A stretch of DNA of 16,071 nt, taken from positions 14,013-30,083 of the forward strand of contig FR891195.1 in the NCBI GenBank assembly GCA_000433515.1, written 5' to 3'. Positions 1 to 7,905 of the stretch are shown here, piece by piece. The position numbers and the translations under genes are program-made. The DNA is from Candidatus Colimorpha enterica (GTDB lineage: Bacteria; Bacillota; Clostridia; Oscillospirales; CAG-272). Numbering within the stretch: position 1 is the first letter of the stretch; each line of letters opens with the position of its first letter. Under the pieces are notes generated by a model, which worked only from the letters and a program-made list of their open reading frames with translations, had not been told where the DNA came from and made no database searches.

Positions 1-1877
1 TCGCCGCCGACGTTTACAAGCCACGGGGACAGGTGGTCGTTGAAGGGAGAATTCAGCCACCTCGGAAGCCCGTTTTCAAGGTCGGTGAGACGTTCCTCCG
101 CGTATTTCAGGATGTCGGGATAACGCACCCTCAGAATTTCCCTGTCGCCGTAGAAGCGGTAGAGGGTGTAGGGAATGATATACACCTCGTCGCCCCAGCC
201 GCTGACGTTCGGACACATCTTGCGTCCCCCGTCAGTCCAGCGGGCAAGAAAATCCGAGCAGTCGGACAGACAGCAGGCGGTCTGGCAGAACAGCTGGGAA
301 TCGCCGGTCCAGTAGTTCTTTTCGCGGGTCGGGCAGTCCATCGGACCGTTTATGATATTGGCAAGCCATGTGCGTCTTGTCGCGTCGAACAGCTTTCCGA
401 CAAGGGGGTATGAGCTTTCGAGCCGTCCGGTGTCGGGGAGGTTGTTGTGCATTACCGTCATTTCAACATAGACCAGCTGATCGCGGGATTCAAGCCCCGA
501 GACGGTCAGGTATCTGAAGCCGGAGAAGGTGAAGCGCGGTTCATACGTCTCGTTTCCGCCGCGGCAGATATATACATCGGTATTTCTCATGCACGCGGGA
601 GATCTTCCGTTTTCGTGCGCGTCACGGTTGAAGAACACGGGAGTGTATGCCCCGGTGATCATTTTCCCATCCCCGTCGAGCCTTTCGCAGAAGCTGATCC
701 TTATTTTCTGACCGGGATACGTGTTTCTGAGAGCGATACAGTACCTTCCGGCGCAGTTTTCGCCGAAATCGAACAGGGGCTGTCCTCGGTATTCCGATTC
801 GCTGCGGGGCAGGATACGGCGTTTAACGACGACCGGCGGATAGCTTCTCAGCGTGAATTCCGGATCGCTGTCAGGAACCGTGACGCAGTTGTGCCAGCCC
901 GTGTCGGATGATCCGGGATGGCACCAGCCGGGGGCCTCAAGACGTGCGTCGTATCTCTCGCCGAACTGGATATCGTTGTCGGTATACGGAGAGAAGCGGC
1001 ACAGCCAGCTTCCATCGGTGCCGATGACCTCGGTGCGTTCCTTCTTGCCGCATCGGTAGGTAATCTCAAGCTCTGCGCGCAGGCAGGGCTTATTCATGAA
1101 CACCTGACTGTGCGATTCGCTGTTGTACCAGCCGTTTGCGGTGATCGCGCCGAGCATATTGTCGCCCTGACGGATTATTGACGTGACATCGGCGGTGTGG
1201 TATTCGCGGTACTTGTCGGATATCCCCTGCGAGAACAGCTCGGAATCAGTCCTCATGCCGTTCAGGTACATCTCCGACAGTCCGCGCGAGGTGGTACAAA
1301 GCACCGCTCTTATGACCTGCCCGTTTACGGTGAACCGCTTTCTCATGTACAGCGACCGCTTGAAAAGGCGCGGGTGGATGGGACAGGCTTTTGTCATATT
1401 GTATCCGGGGTCAAGCTCCTGCCAGAAGTCGGGTTCGCTGTTCTCCCAGAACGACGCGGCAAGGTATGACTGCCAGCTTCCGTCGGTGAAGATGCTCTTC
1501 TCCCCGACCTTTATCACTCCGCATATCGCGGAGGTGAAAAAGCTGTAATCGGCGGTCTGGTACGCGCGGATGTTCAGGCGGTTTTCGCCCTCCCTGACGT
1601 ACTCTGTGATATCGCCCTCAAAGCCTGTCACGCCGCCGCAGACCTTCATGCCGTTTATGTACAGCTCAAATTCATTGTCGCAGACGAATTCCGCTCTGAC
1701 CTTCTCGTTCTTCCCGGCGGTGAAGTATTTCCGGATAAATACCCGGGCATATGTCTGCGGCCATATCCATTCGGCGCCGGGGATGCTTTTTATCTTCTCC
1801 GCAGTTTCAAGATATGAGTTTTCGCCGCATATCCACTCGGAGGAGTCAAATTTTCCTGTTTTAACTCTGTAAGCCAT
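1..1877 (-). CDS. GH78 alpha-L-rhamnosidase-like enzyme, C-terminus beyond the window
   Basis: The reading frame is open from ATG 1877 to the left edge: 625 codons with the C-terminus missing. The family cleaves terminal alpha-L-rhamnose by inversion. The layout matches GH78: an N-terminal beta-sandwich region (about 1-170), a second rhamnosidase N-domain (about 175-350), a linker beta-domain with FDFGEN (369-374) and GFRY (453-456), then the start of the alpha/alpha barrel with DCPTREKNYWTGD at 514-526. This is the family's catalytic-site motif in its short DCPxRE form, with E519 the likely general acid (inference by alignment from memory). The second catalytic glutamate would lie outside the window. 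There is no signal peptide, so it is probably cytoplasmic. It starts 9 nt after the preceding GH36 stop with only a weak Shine-Dalgarno, so reinitiation or coupling is likely. Rhamnosidase-fold membership is well supported; rhamnose specificity is not proven. Confidence 0.85.
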   Translation of the reverse strand, partial: MAYRVKTGKFDSSEWICGENSYLETAEKIKSIPGAEWIWPQTYARVFIRKYFTAGKNEKVRAEFVCDNEFELYINGMKVCGGVTGFEGDITEYVREGENRLNIRAYQTADYSFFTSAICGVIKVGEKSIFTDGSWQSYLAASFWENSEPDFWQELDPGYNMTKACPIHPRLFKRSLYMRKRFTVNGQVIRAVLCTTSRGLSEMYLNGMRTDSELFSQGISDKYREYHTADVTSIIRQGDNMLGAITANGWYNSESHSQVFMNKPCLRAELEITYRCGKKERTEVIGTDGSWLCRFSPYTDNDIQFGERYDARLEAPGWCHPGSSDTGWHNCVTVPDSDPEFTLRSYPPVVVKRRILPRSESEYRGQPLFDFGENCAGRYCIALRNTYPGQKIRISFCERLDGDGKMITGAYTPVFFNRDAHENGRSPACMRNTDVYICRGGNETYEPRFTFSGFRYLTVSGLESRDQLVYVEMTVMHNNLPDTGRLESSYPLVGKLFDATRRTWLANIINGPMDCPTREKNYWTGDSQLFCQTACCLSDCSDFLARWTDGGRKMCPNVSGWGDEVYIIPYTLYRFYGDREILRVRYPDILKYAEERLTDLENGLPRWLNSPFNDHLSPWLVNVGG

Positions 1878-1886
1878 GACAGTATC

Positions 1887-4004
1887 TCACGGAAGCGTAA
1901 CGCTTTCGCCCTTTCCGACGGTTTTTGTGTAAATTCCGTTTCCCGCGCTCTCAAATCCGGGGATCGGTGTCTCCGAATAAACCGCAAGCGTGCCGTCATC
2001 AAGTGCGGTGACGGTATTTCCGGCGACCGACACTGCGGCGGGGGACATATACTTTTCGGTAAGACCGATGACTGCCCTGCCGTTTCTCACCGGCACGATG
2101 ATGAATAGCCTGAAATCGTCGTAATTCTCAAGCTCAAACGGCATTGAGGCTGTACCCTCAAGGACAGCCGTCTTTCCGGTGAACCACTCGTATACGCAGT
2201 ATTTTCCGTCTGCAGGAAGCTCCGCGTCTGACGGTGAAACTGTTCCGGTGACGCGGTTTTCGTCCTCGTCAAGGTTGAACGCGGCAAGTATTCCGTTTTC
2301 GCCGGAGCGGTTGAAGACCATGAATACCCTTCCGTTGTGCTCATGGTCGCCGAACAGGCACTTTCTTGCCGGAACGGCGGGAGAGCTAAGCCGCACTATC
2401 CGTCCGTCTGAAAAGACGGTCGGCATTATGACGTCCTTTATGCTTCTTCCGAGCTCGTCGGACATATAGACCGGTCCGCCGCTCATGCTGCGGAGGACTG
2501 CGTTCTTTTTTGCCTGAGCGTCGTCCGACCACCACATATCCCAGTCGCCGGTGTATATTGCGCCCTGCGTCAGGGAGTTATAGCTGCACTGGAGCAGGTG
2601 CTGGATGAACCATTTGCGGTTTTCCGGCTGGAAATCGTCGCTGAAGCGGCAGATGCAGCTTGCCGGACGGTTCCAGTAGTTCTCCGACGGCATTCCCATG
2701 CAGTTTATAAGCGCGCCGCCGTAATATTTTTCCGTCGCCTTCTCGATGGCGCGGTGCATATTTGCCGAGCAGACACCGACAGAACCTTTAAGATGGCTGA
2801 AGCGCTCGGCAGAGCCCTGATTGTCCACCTTTGCGAAGTCTATTCCGCAGTCCTTATAGAATGCGTGCTGAAGGTCGTACCACTTTTCGGCTTTTTCTGC
2901 ATCAAAGCTGTGCATGAGCCTCGGTCCCTCGGGGAGGAAGCCGGGGATCGTGTATTCAAGCAGGTCGCGATGCTCCTTTGCCAGCTTGCCGCAGGGATTT
3001 ACCCCGTACCAATACCCGGTTATCGGGTGCCAGATCCCGACCTTCACTCCGTAACGGCTCTTTATCTCTCCGACGGCGTGCTTCAGTCCCTGCGGGAATC
3101 TGACCGGGTCAGCCTCCCAGTCATTGAGCTCACGGGAGTGCATCGTCGGGCGGTCTATGCTTGTGACGTCGCCCCACATATCGTCGATTATCATCCACCT
3201 GACCGGGATGTCCTTGGTCCTGAACTCCTCGCACTTGGCAAGAAGATCGTCCTCAGTCACATCCATGTGGAATGCGTCCCAGCTGCACCAGCCGAGATAC
3301 TCGAATATCTCCGGATATTTTTTGTCCTTTCTCAGCATTCCCGGCTTGTTCATGAACTTAAGCCCGAATGCGGAGGTGGTTTCGGAGAGCGAATACTCGT
3401 CGTCGCCCTCGGTTCCGATGAGGATGACCTCGTTCATGACCGTGTCGTTCACATCGTTTGAATGTATCTTCAGCCTTCCGCGCTCGCCGGCGGCGTAGAT
3501 CTCCGACTTGAATTCCTTGTCGCAGGTCGTCATGAAAAAGGCTTTTTTGCCGTCCTCGTACCTGACGAACATTGCCTGTGTGCGGGTGTGGAGGTCGGAG
3601 AGCTTTTCCCTGACAAGCGTTCTCTGCCAGAAGACCCAGTCGATATAAGACGCGATGTAATTCCCGCTGTGCGGCAGGTCGAAATCAAAGCCCAGACCCT
3701 CGTAATCGTTTATATGCGTCCCGTGGCCGAGGACTCCGGTCGGGTCGTACCTTCCGTCGGCGCGGAGGGCAAAGCTCTTTCCGTCGTCCTCCACCGACAG
3801 CGTCAGCCGGCAGGCGCCTTCTTTGTCACGGTATGATATGCGGGTGCCGTCGGAATCCGTGAGGGTGAGGAATATCCTGTCCTCCGTCCCGAGAAGGTCG
3901 CTCGGATTCTTTCTTGTGTTGAACCACGGAGTGATGCCCGAAATTATCTCGCGCTCTCCGCAGAAGAGGCTGACCTCTCCGTTCCTGTTTCTGAATGTGT
4001 ACAT
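1887..4004 (-). CDS. GH36 glycosidase of the raffinose-synthase-like (Sip1) branch
   Basis: A 705-residue protein. An N-terminal beta-rich domain (about 1-225) precedes a TIM barrel with YLGWCSWDAF (236-245), IIDDMW (272-277), AKVDNQ with the probable nucleophile D394, RFSDDF (453-458) with the probable acid/base aspartate, GDWDMWWS (486-493) and SGGPVYMSD (508-516). These are hallmarks of the plant raffinose/stachyose synthase and alkaline alpha-galactosidase branch of GH36, which also has many uncharacterised bacterial members. The last 150 or so residues look like a beta-sandwich. There is no signal peptide, so it is probably cytoplasmic. ATG 4004 has GAGG 5 nt upstream. It lies 16 nt after the activating-enzyme stop and 9 nt before the GH78 start, within one operon. 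Retaining alpha-galactosidase or transglycosidase activity is expected from the family; the true substrate is unknown. Confidence 0.85.
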   Translation of the reverse strand: MYTFRNRNGEVSLFCGEREIISGITPWFNTRKNPSDLLGTEDRIFLTLTDSDGTRISYRDKEGACRLTLSVEDDGKSFALRADGRYDPTGVLGHGTHINDYEGLGFDFDLPHSGNYIASYIDWVFWQRTLVREKLSDLHTRTQAMFVRYEDGKKAFFMTTCDKEFKSEIYAAGERGRLKIHSNDVNDTVMNEVILIGTEGDDEYSLSETTSAFGLKFMNKPGMLRKDKKYPEIFEYLGWCSWDAFHMDVTEDDLLAKCEEFRTKDIPVRWMIIDDMWGDVTSIDRPTMHSRELNDWEADPVRFPQGLKHAVGEIKSRYGVKVGIWHPITGYWYGVNPCGKLAKEHRDLLEYTIPGFLPEGPRLMHSFDAEKAEKWYDLQHAFYKDCGIDFAKVDNQGSAERFSHLKGSVGVCSANMHRAIEKATEKYYGGALINCMGMPSENYWNRPASCICRFSDDFQPENRKWFIQHLLQCSYNSLTQGAIYTGDWDMWWSDDAQAKKNAVLRSMSGGPVYMSDELGRSIKDVIMPTVFSDGRIVRLSSPAVPARKCLFGDHEHNGRVFMVFNRSGENGILAAFNLDEDENRVTGTVSPSDAELPADGKYCVYEWFTGKTAVLEGTASMPFELENYDDFRLFIIVPVRNGRAVIGLTEKYMSPAAVSVAGNTVTALDDGTLAVYSETPIPGFESAGNGIYTKTVGKGESVTLP

Positions 4005-4020
4005 TTTTCCCTCGGTATTG

Positions 4021-4857
4021 TTAAAATGCTCTGCAGATTATTTTTCTTTTTTCAAACAGTGCGGTGTTCTTCGATACCGGAAGCTTCTCATCGAATGACG
4101 GGCGGTATTCCCTGCCGAGTGAGCGGTATTTCGCACCGGTAAGACGGTTGTACGGGATAAGCTCGACCGAAATATTCTCCCGGTACGGAGCAAGGAACTC
4201 CGCGATGCCGTCAAGATTCTCCTCCGTATCGGTAACCGTCGGGACAAGCGGCACGCGGAAGGTGACGTTTCTTCCGGCTCCGGCAATTGCGCGTGCGTTT
4301 TCAAGTATCAGGCGGTTGCTTTTCCCCGTGTACTTTATATGCGCCGCGTCGTCGATCAGCTTTATGTCCATGAAAATGCAGTCGATGTGCGAAAGCAGGT
4401 CAAGAAAGGTCTCTGTCTGTGCATATCCGCAGGTCTCGATCGCGGTGTTCATGCCGTCAAGGAGGCTTACCGTCTCTTTTATGAACTCCGGATGGCAGGC
4501 AGGCTCTCCGCCGGAGAAGGTCACGCCGCCGTACTTAAGAAAGCGCCGGTTCTTCATTATCCGTGCGGCAAGGCCTTCCGGGGTCATCTCCCCGCCCACT
4601 GCTCTTATGCAGTCGTTCGGGCAGATCTTAAGGCACACTCCGAGTCCCCGGCACTCCGGATGGCTGCACTTTCTTTCGCATAGGCCGCAGTGACGGCATT
4701 TTTCCGTATTCTTCGACACCTCGCGCGAAAAGCTCTGTCCCTCCGGGTTGTGACACCACTCGCAGGAAAGAGGACAGCCCTTGAGAAAGACCGTCGTTCG
4801 CAGTCCCGCGCCGTCGTGCAGTCCGAATTCCTTTATGTCAAAGACGAGGTCACTCAT
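4021..4857 (-). CDS. Glycyl-radical enzyme activating enzyme (radical SAM)
   Basis: A 278-residue radical SAM protein that installs the glycyl radical on its partner by making a 5'-deoxyadenosyl radical. The cluster motif is CPLSCEWC (C28, C32, C35) inside the family signature GLRTTVFLKGCPLSCEWCHN. A ferredoxin-like insert carries eight cysteines (54, 57, 60, 64, 69, 75, 79, 83), enough for two extra 4Fe-4S clusters. Activases of GRE eliminases have this insert; pyruvate formate-lyase activase does not. The SAM-binding stretch GGVTFSGGEP follows. I chose ATG 4857, which is preceded by AGGAA and overlaps the end of the GRE gene by 8 nt (ATGAGTGA), a classic translational coupling. An upstream in-frame ATG would give 21 extra residues lying wholly inside the GRE coding region and was rejected. 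It acts on the GRE encoded immediately upstream. Pairing and role are near certain. Confidence 0.95.
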   Translation of the reverse strand: MSDLVFDIKEFGLHDGAGLRTTVFLKGCPLSCEWCHNPEGQSFSREVSKNTEKCRHCGLCERKCSHPECRGLGVCLKICPNDCIRAVGGEMTPEGLAARIMKNRRFLKYGGVTFSGGEPACHPEFIKETVSLLDGMNTAIETCGYAQTETFLDLLSHIDCIFMDIKLIDDAAHIKYTGKSNRLILENARAIAGAGRNVTFRVPLVPTVTDTEENLDGIAEFLAPYRENISVELIPYNRLTGAKYRSLGREYRPSFDEKLPVSKNTALFEKRKIICRAF

Positions 4858-6910
4858 GGAATTCCTGTCTTGCGATAAGATGGTCCTGATATTCCCTGTC
4901 AAGCTCCACGAAATAGGCACTCCAGCCCCAGATGCGGACTATCAGGTTCTTATAGTTCTCCGGATGCTTCTGCGCGTCGATAAGGCGGTCGCGGTTTATG
5001 GAATTGAGCTGGAGCTGATGCCCGCCCATGTCGATATACTGCTTTACAAGCGCCGCGACGGACTTAATCCCGTCCTCGGTATCAAAGACCGACGAATGGA
5101 ACTCCATCGTGAGCGGTCCGCCGTTTATCGCGCGTCCGACCGGTTCCTTCGTGAAGGAGCTGATGACGGAGAACGGTCCCTTTGACCTTACATAGAGGCT
5201 CGGAGAGAAGTTTGTACCGAAGGGTTCACCCTTTCTTCTGCCGTCCGGGGAGGCGTCTATCCCGTTTGCGTGCCAGAGATAGAACATTGCCGAGCCGGTT
5301 CCGGCTCTGAAAATGCCGCCGCGCTCGTTGTGTCTGCCCTCAAGCGAATCGGCAAACCAGCCGACGAGCTTTGCGGCAATACCGTCAACCGAGTCGTTGT
5401 CGTCGCCGAGCTTTGCCTCCTCATAGCGGCAGGAGTGTAGCAGCTCCTCATATCCGGCAAAATCGTTCTTCACGGCTTTTATCATGTCGGAGGGGGTTAT
5501 GTCCTTTTTATCGAAAACGTGGTCGCGTATCGCCTCAAGAGAATCCGCGGCGGTTGCGATTCCGGTGCCGTGGATGCCGAAATTGTTGTATTTGCTGCCG
5601 GTGGTAATGTCGCGCGCACGCTCAATGCACCCGTCCATCAGCACCGAGTAGAACGGTGCGGGGATGATGTACAGGTCATGTATTCCGGAGACTATTCTGT
5701 CAGCCTCGCGGAATATGCCCTCTCTTATGAACGACATGAATTCATCGAACGATGCCGCGCTCTCAAGCCTTTCGTACATGACGTCCTGAAGCACCTTCGG
5801 ATATGAGAGCGCGCCGATGTTCGGAATATCCATAGCACAGCCGGCGATTATGAATTCCCAGCAGGCGGCGACGGAATAGTTCCTTGCGTCCTTTATGTCA
5901 TAGCCCAGTCTTACAAGCCCCGGAATGACCACGTCGTCATTTGAATACTGCGGGAAGCCGAGTCCCGCCTTTGTCAGCCTTGTACCCTCGATGTATCTTT
6001 CGAACGGAGTGCTTCCCGAGACGCGGAGGTTGATCTTCGGGTCGATCAGCTTAAGCTCGCAGCTTGTGCGCAGGCACATCCGGGAAAGGAGGTTATATGC
6101 ATCGTTCCCCTCGCTGTCAACGCCGCCGAGCATCATCGACTGACCGTTGTCTCCGAGCTGAACGCCGGTATATATATCGTTGTCAAGGTTGAAGGTCAGG
6201 AAGAATTCCTCAAGCAGCGACTCTGCGGCTTTTTCGTCGAGGACGCCGCTTTCAAGGTCGTGCTTCAGGTAGGGATAGGCATACAGGTCGAATCTGCCGA
6301 TTGTGTTGTGGTATTCTCCTTCAGCCCAGAGGGTATAGTGAAGTATTCTGAAGAACTGAAGCATCTCGCGGAAGGTCGAAGCGCCCTTATGCGGGATCCT
6401 GTCAAAGACCGATACGATATCCTCTCTGCCCAGCTTTTCCGCTTCGGCGCGGTATCTGTCGCAGAGCCCGAAAACGGTGTCTATCTGGGAGATCGCCGCA
6501 CGGAGGAACGCAGCACCCTCGTTGTCGTCCTCCCTTACCGCGTCGGCAAGGCGGAGGACAGCCTCTTCCCTGCGCCTGTCAAGTCCGTCGGCAATGACGC
6601 TTCGGTAATCGGCGCAGATATTCGACAGGTAGCCGAGCTCATGGATGAAGTGGTGAGCTTTTACGTCCGCCCACTCTTCGTCGGTGAAAATTCCCGGAAT
6701 ATCCGTCACGGTGCGGATGAAAACTATTCTCTGTTCCTCAAGAATGACCGGAGTCTCCTGCTCGAACACGTCGTGCAGGCGCATTGCCATGCGCTTTACC
6801 GGCGGGATGTTTTTATCTCTGTAATCCGACGCACGGGTGACATCGAATTGATGTCTGTATGCGTGATGCGTCTTGTCAAGGACGGTATGATAGAGTTTTT
6901 CGTTGTACAT
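4850..6910 (-). CDS. Glycyl radical enzyme, eliminase-like, of unknown substrate
   Basis: A 686-residue member of the pyruvate formate-lyase (PFL)/glycyl radical superfamily, shorter than the usual 760-850. The thiyl-radical site reads NYSVAACWEF: C350 and E352 match the Cys-x-Glu pair of GRE dehydratases and lyases (GCVEP in choline lyase and glycerol dehydratase), while the first of PFL's two cysteines is alanine (A349). The C-terminal glycyl site is VRIWGWSAYF with radical glycine G662; the next residue is Trp, where Tyr or Phe is usual. Other conserved blocks are SPDGRRKGEP (554-563) and the stretch from 629 to the end. I chose ATG 6910 (GAGGT 8 nt upstream); a longer in-frame start would run through the promoter. 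It heads the operon with its activase and two glycosidases, so a sugar or polyol substrate is a reasonable inference. It is not PFL by active-site residues. Cytoplasmic and oxygen sensitive. Confidence 0.9.
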   Translation of the reverse strand: MYNEKLYHTVLDKTHHAYRHQFDVTRASDYRDKNIPPVKRMAMRLHDVFEQETPVILEEQRIVFIRTVTDIPGIFTDEEWADVKAHHFIHELGYLSNICADYRSVIADGLDRRREEAVLRLADAVREDDNEGAAFLRAAISQIDTVFGLCDRYRAEAEKLGREDIVSVFDRIPHKGASTFREMLQFFRILHYTLWAEGEYHNTIGRFDLYAYPYLKHDLESGVLDEKAAESLLEEFFLTFNLDNDIYTGVQLGDNGQSMMLGGVDSEGNDAYNLLSRMCLRTSCELKLIDPKINLRVSGSTPFERYIEGTRLTKAGLGFPQYSNDDVVIPGLVRLGYDIKDARNYSVAACWEFIIAGCAMDIPNIGALSYPKVLQDVMYERLESAASFDEFMSFIREGIFREADRIVSGIHDLYIIPAPFYSVLMDGCIERARDITTGSKYNNFGIHGTGIATAADSLEAIRDHVFDKKDITPSDMIKAVKNDFAGYEELLHSCRYEEAKLGDDNDSVDGIAAKLVGWFADSLEGRHNERGGIFRAGTGSAMFYLWHANGIDASPDGRRKGEPFGTNFSPSLYVRSKGPFSVISSFTKEPVGRAINGGPLTMEFHSSVFDTEDGIKSVAALVKQYIDMGGHQLQLNSINRDRLIDAQKHPENYKNLIVRIWGWSAYFVELDREYQDHLIARQEFHE

Positions 6911-6955
6911 ATTTTCTGACCTCACAATAAAGTAATCGTTAATGCAGTCGAACAT

Positions 6956-6984
6956 ATTATAACACATTTCCTCCCGGTTTTCAA
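6956..6984 (-). promoter_or_regulatory. Promoter of the GRE operon
   Basis: On the minus strand, TTGAAA (6984-6979) and TATAAT (6961-6956) are separated by 17 bp. The start point should fall near 6949, about 40 nt before the GRE ATG. No terminator separates this promoter from the AraC-family gene upstream, so read-through from that gene is also possible. The sequence just upstream of the -35 holds AACTG twice with a 7-bp period (6986-6990, 6993-6997), a possible activator site (inference). Confidence 0.75.
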
Positions 6985-7031
6985 GAACTGTTAACTGATA
7001 TTTTATTGGGCGATTAATGTATTTCGCACTT

Positions 7032-7853
7032 TCAGCCCAAAAAACCGCGGGATCTGTATTCGGTCGGAGACATACCGCAGTTTGCCGAAAAGCAGGCGGA
7101 AAAATGGTCGGCATTGCGGAATCCGACAAGAGAGGCTATCTCCGCAACCGGAAGCGGGGTTGCGGCAAGCAGCTCCGATGCCTTTTTAAGTCTTATATTC
7201 ATAATGTAACGGTGAACCGTCACACCTGTTCCGTTCCGGAATACCGTGCCAAGGTAATTCGGGTGATAGGAAAACACCTCCGAAAGCCCCGCAAGCGTCA
7301 GCTTTCCGGAGTAATTCGCGCGGATATAGTCGGCGATCCTTGCGCAGAGCCCCGCATCGCCCTCCGCATGACGGTCGGGAATAAGATAACAGGCGTACTG
7401 TACAAGTGCCGCCGCGCGGTTTTCGGAATGCTCCGAGCCGCAGAGAAACTCTTCTGCGGCTTTTGTCAGTACCTCGCGGAGGAAAGAAGCGCCGTGAAGA
7501 ACGAACGGGGATATGAAAATGTCCTCTCCGCACCCGTTCTGAGTGTCAAGCCGCCGCTTTCTTTCGTAGCTTTCCGCGGGAACAGGCGGCATGACGGAGG
7601 GGATGTCGGTATGCTCCCTTGTGAAATCGAAATTGACCGATACGAAGCGCGGCTGTTCCTCCGGAATTATCGTGTAGGCGCTCCCTGCCGGGTAATAACA
7701 GAGGGTGTCCGGGGCGAAGCGGTATTCCGTGCCGTCGATCTCGATTTTCCCGCTCCCCGACAGGATAAAGAAAAAGCGGCAGTCGTATGCCCTGACCCGG
7801 TACGGCATCGGCGGGTAGCCGGCAATGTCGGCATATCTTACGAAAATGTTCAT
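7032..7853 (-). CDS. AraC-family transcriptional regulator
   Basis: A 273-residue protein with an N-terminal cupin-like sensor domain (about 1-150: sugar-binding beta-barrel features such as SGSGKIEIDG and PAGSAY) and a C-terminal AraC DNA-binding domain (about 170-270). The latter has two helix-turn-helix units: one around LTLAGLSEVFSYHPNYLGTVF (186-205) and one followed by the signature GFRNADHFSACF...GMSPTEYR (244-267). I chose ATG 7853 (MNIF), which has GGAG 8 nt upstream; the in-frame ATG 18 nt upstream lacks a ribosome site. It is divergent from the GH106-like gene and directly upstream of the GRE operon, the usual position for a sugar-responsive activator of such loci. Its ligand is probably a sugar from the same pathway (inference). 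Confidence 0.92.
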   Translation of the reverse strand: MNIFVRYADIAGYPPMPYRVRAYDCRFFFILSGSGKIEIDGTEYRFAPDTLCYYPAGSAYTIIPEEQPRFVSVNFDFTREHTDIPSVMPPVPAESYERKRRLDTQNGCGEDIFISPFVLHGASFLREVLTKAAEEFLCGSEHSENRAAALVQYACYLIPDRHAEGDAGLCARIADYIRANYSGKLTLAGLSEVFSYHPNYLGTVFRNGTGVTVHRYIMNIRLKKASELLAATPLPVAEIASLVGFRNADHFSACFSANCGMSPTEYRSRGFLG

Positions 7854-7871
7854 CTCTTCTTCTCCGATCAT

Positions 7872-7897
7872 CTTTGATTTTCAAAGTATCTTCTTTG
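7872..7897. repeat. CTTTG/CAAAG inverted repeats in the regulator leader
   Basis: CTTTGA (7872-7877) and TCAAAG (7881-7886) are inverted around 3 bp, and a third copy, CTTTG (7893-7897), follows after 6 bp. The cluster lies between the predicted start point and the ATG of the AraC-family gene. It could be an autoregulatory binding site or a leader hairpin. Function is inferred from position only. Confidence 0.35.
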
Positions 7898-7905
7898 GAT
7901 TACGC

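Noticed and set aside
2598..3461. Long plus-strand open frame (287 codons) opposite the raffinose-synthase-like GH36
   Set aside because: It lies wholly antisense to a gene with intact catalytic motifs, has no ribosome site or recognisable domain, and is explained by the high-GC codon bias of the real gene.
4850..6910. Calling the GRE a pyruvate formate-lyase
   Set aside because: PFL needs two adjacent cysteines; here they are Ala-Cys followed by Trp-Glu, and the activase carries the ferredoxin insert absent from the PFL activase.
6260..6919. Plus-strand open frame of 219 codons opposite the GRE N-terminal half
   Set aside because: Antisense to conserved GRE sequence, with no supporting motifs.
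1..7031. A rhamnose to propanediol microcompartment locus
   Set aside because: No shell protein, aldehyde or alcohol dehydrogenase, or encapsulation peptide is seen, and the GRE lacks the usual GCVEP form. Genes outside the window could change this.
6911..7129. A 73-residue N-terminal extension of the GRE
   Set aside because: It would translate through the TATAAT/TTGAAA promoter and bypass the good ribosome site at 6910; the added residues look like intergenic translation.
7017..7877. Plus-strand open frame of 286 codons opposite the AraC-family gene
   Set aside because: A mirror of the regulator, which has clear cupin and helix-turn-helix motifs and a proper ribosome site.
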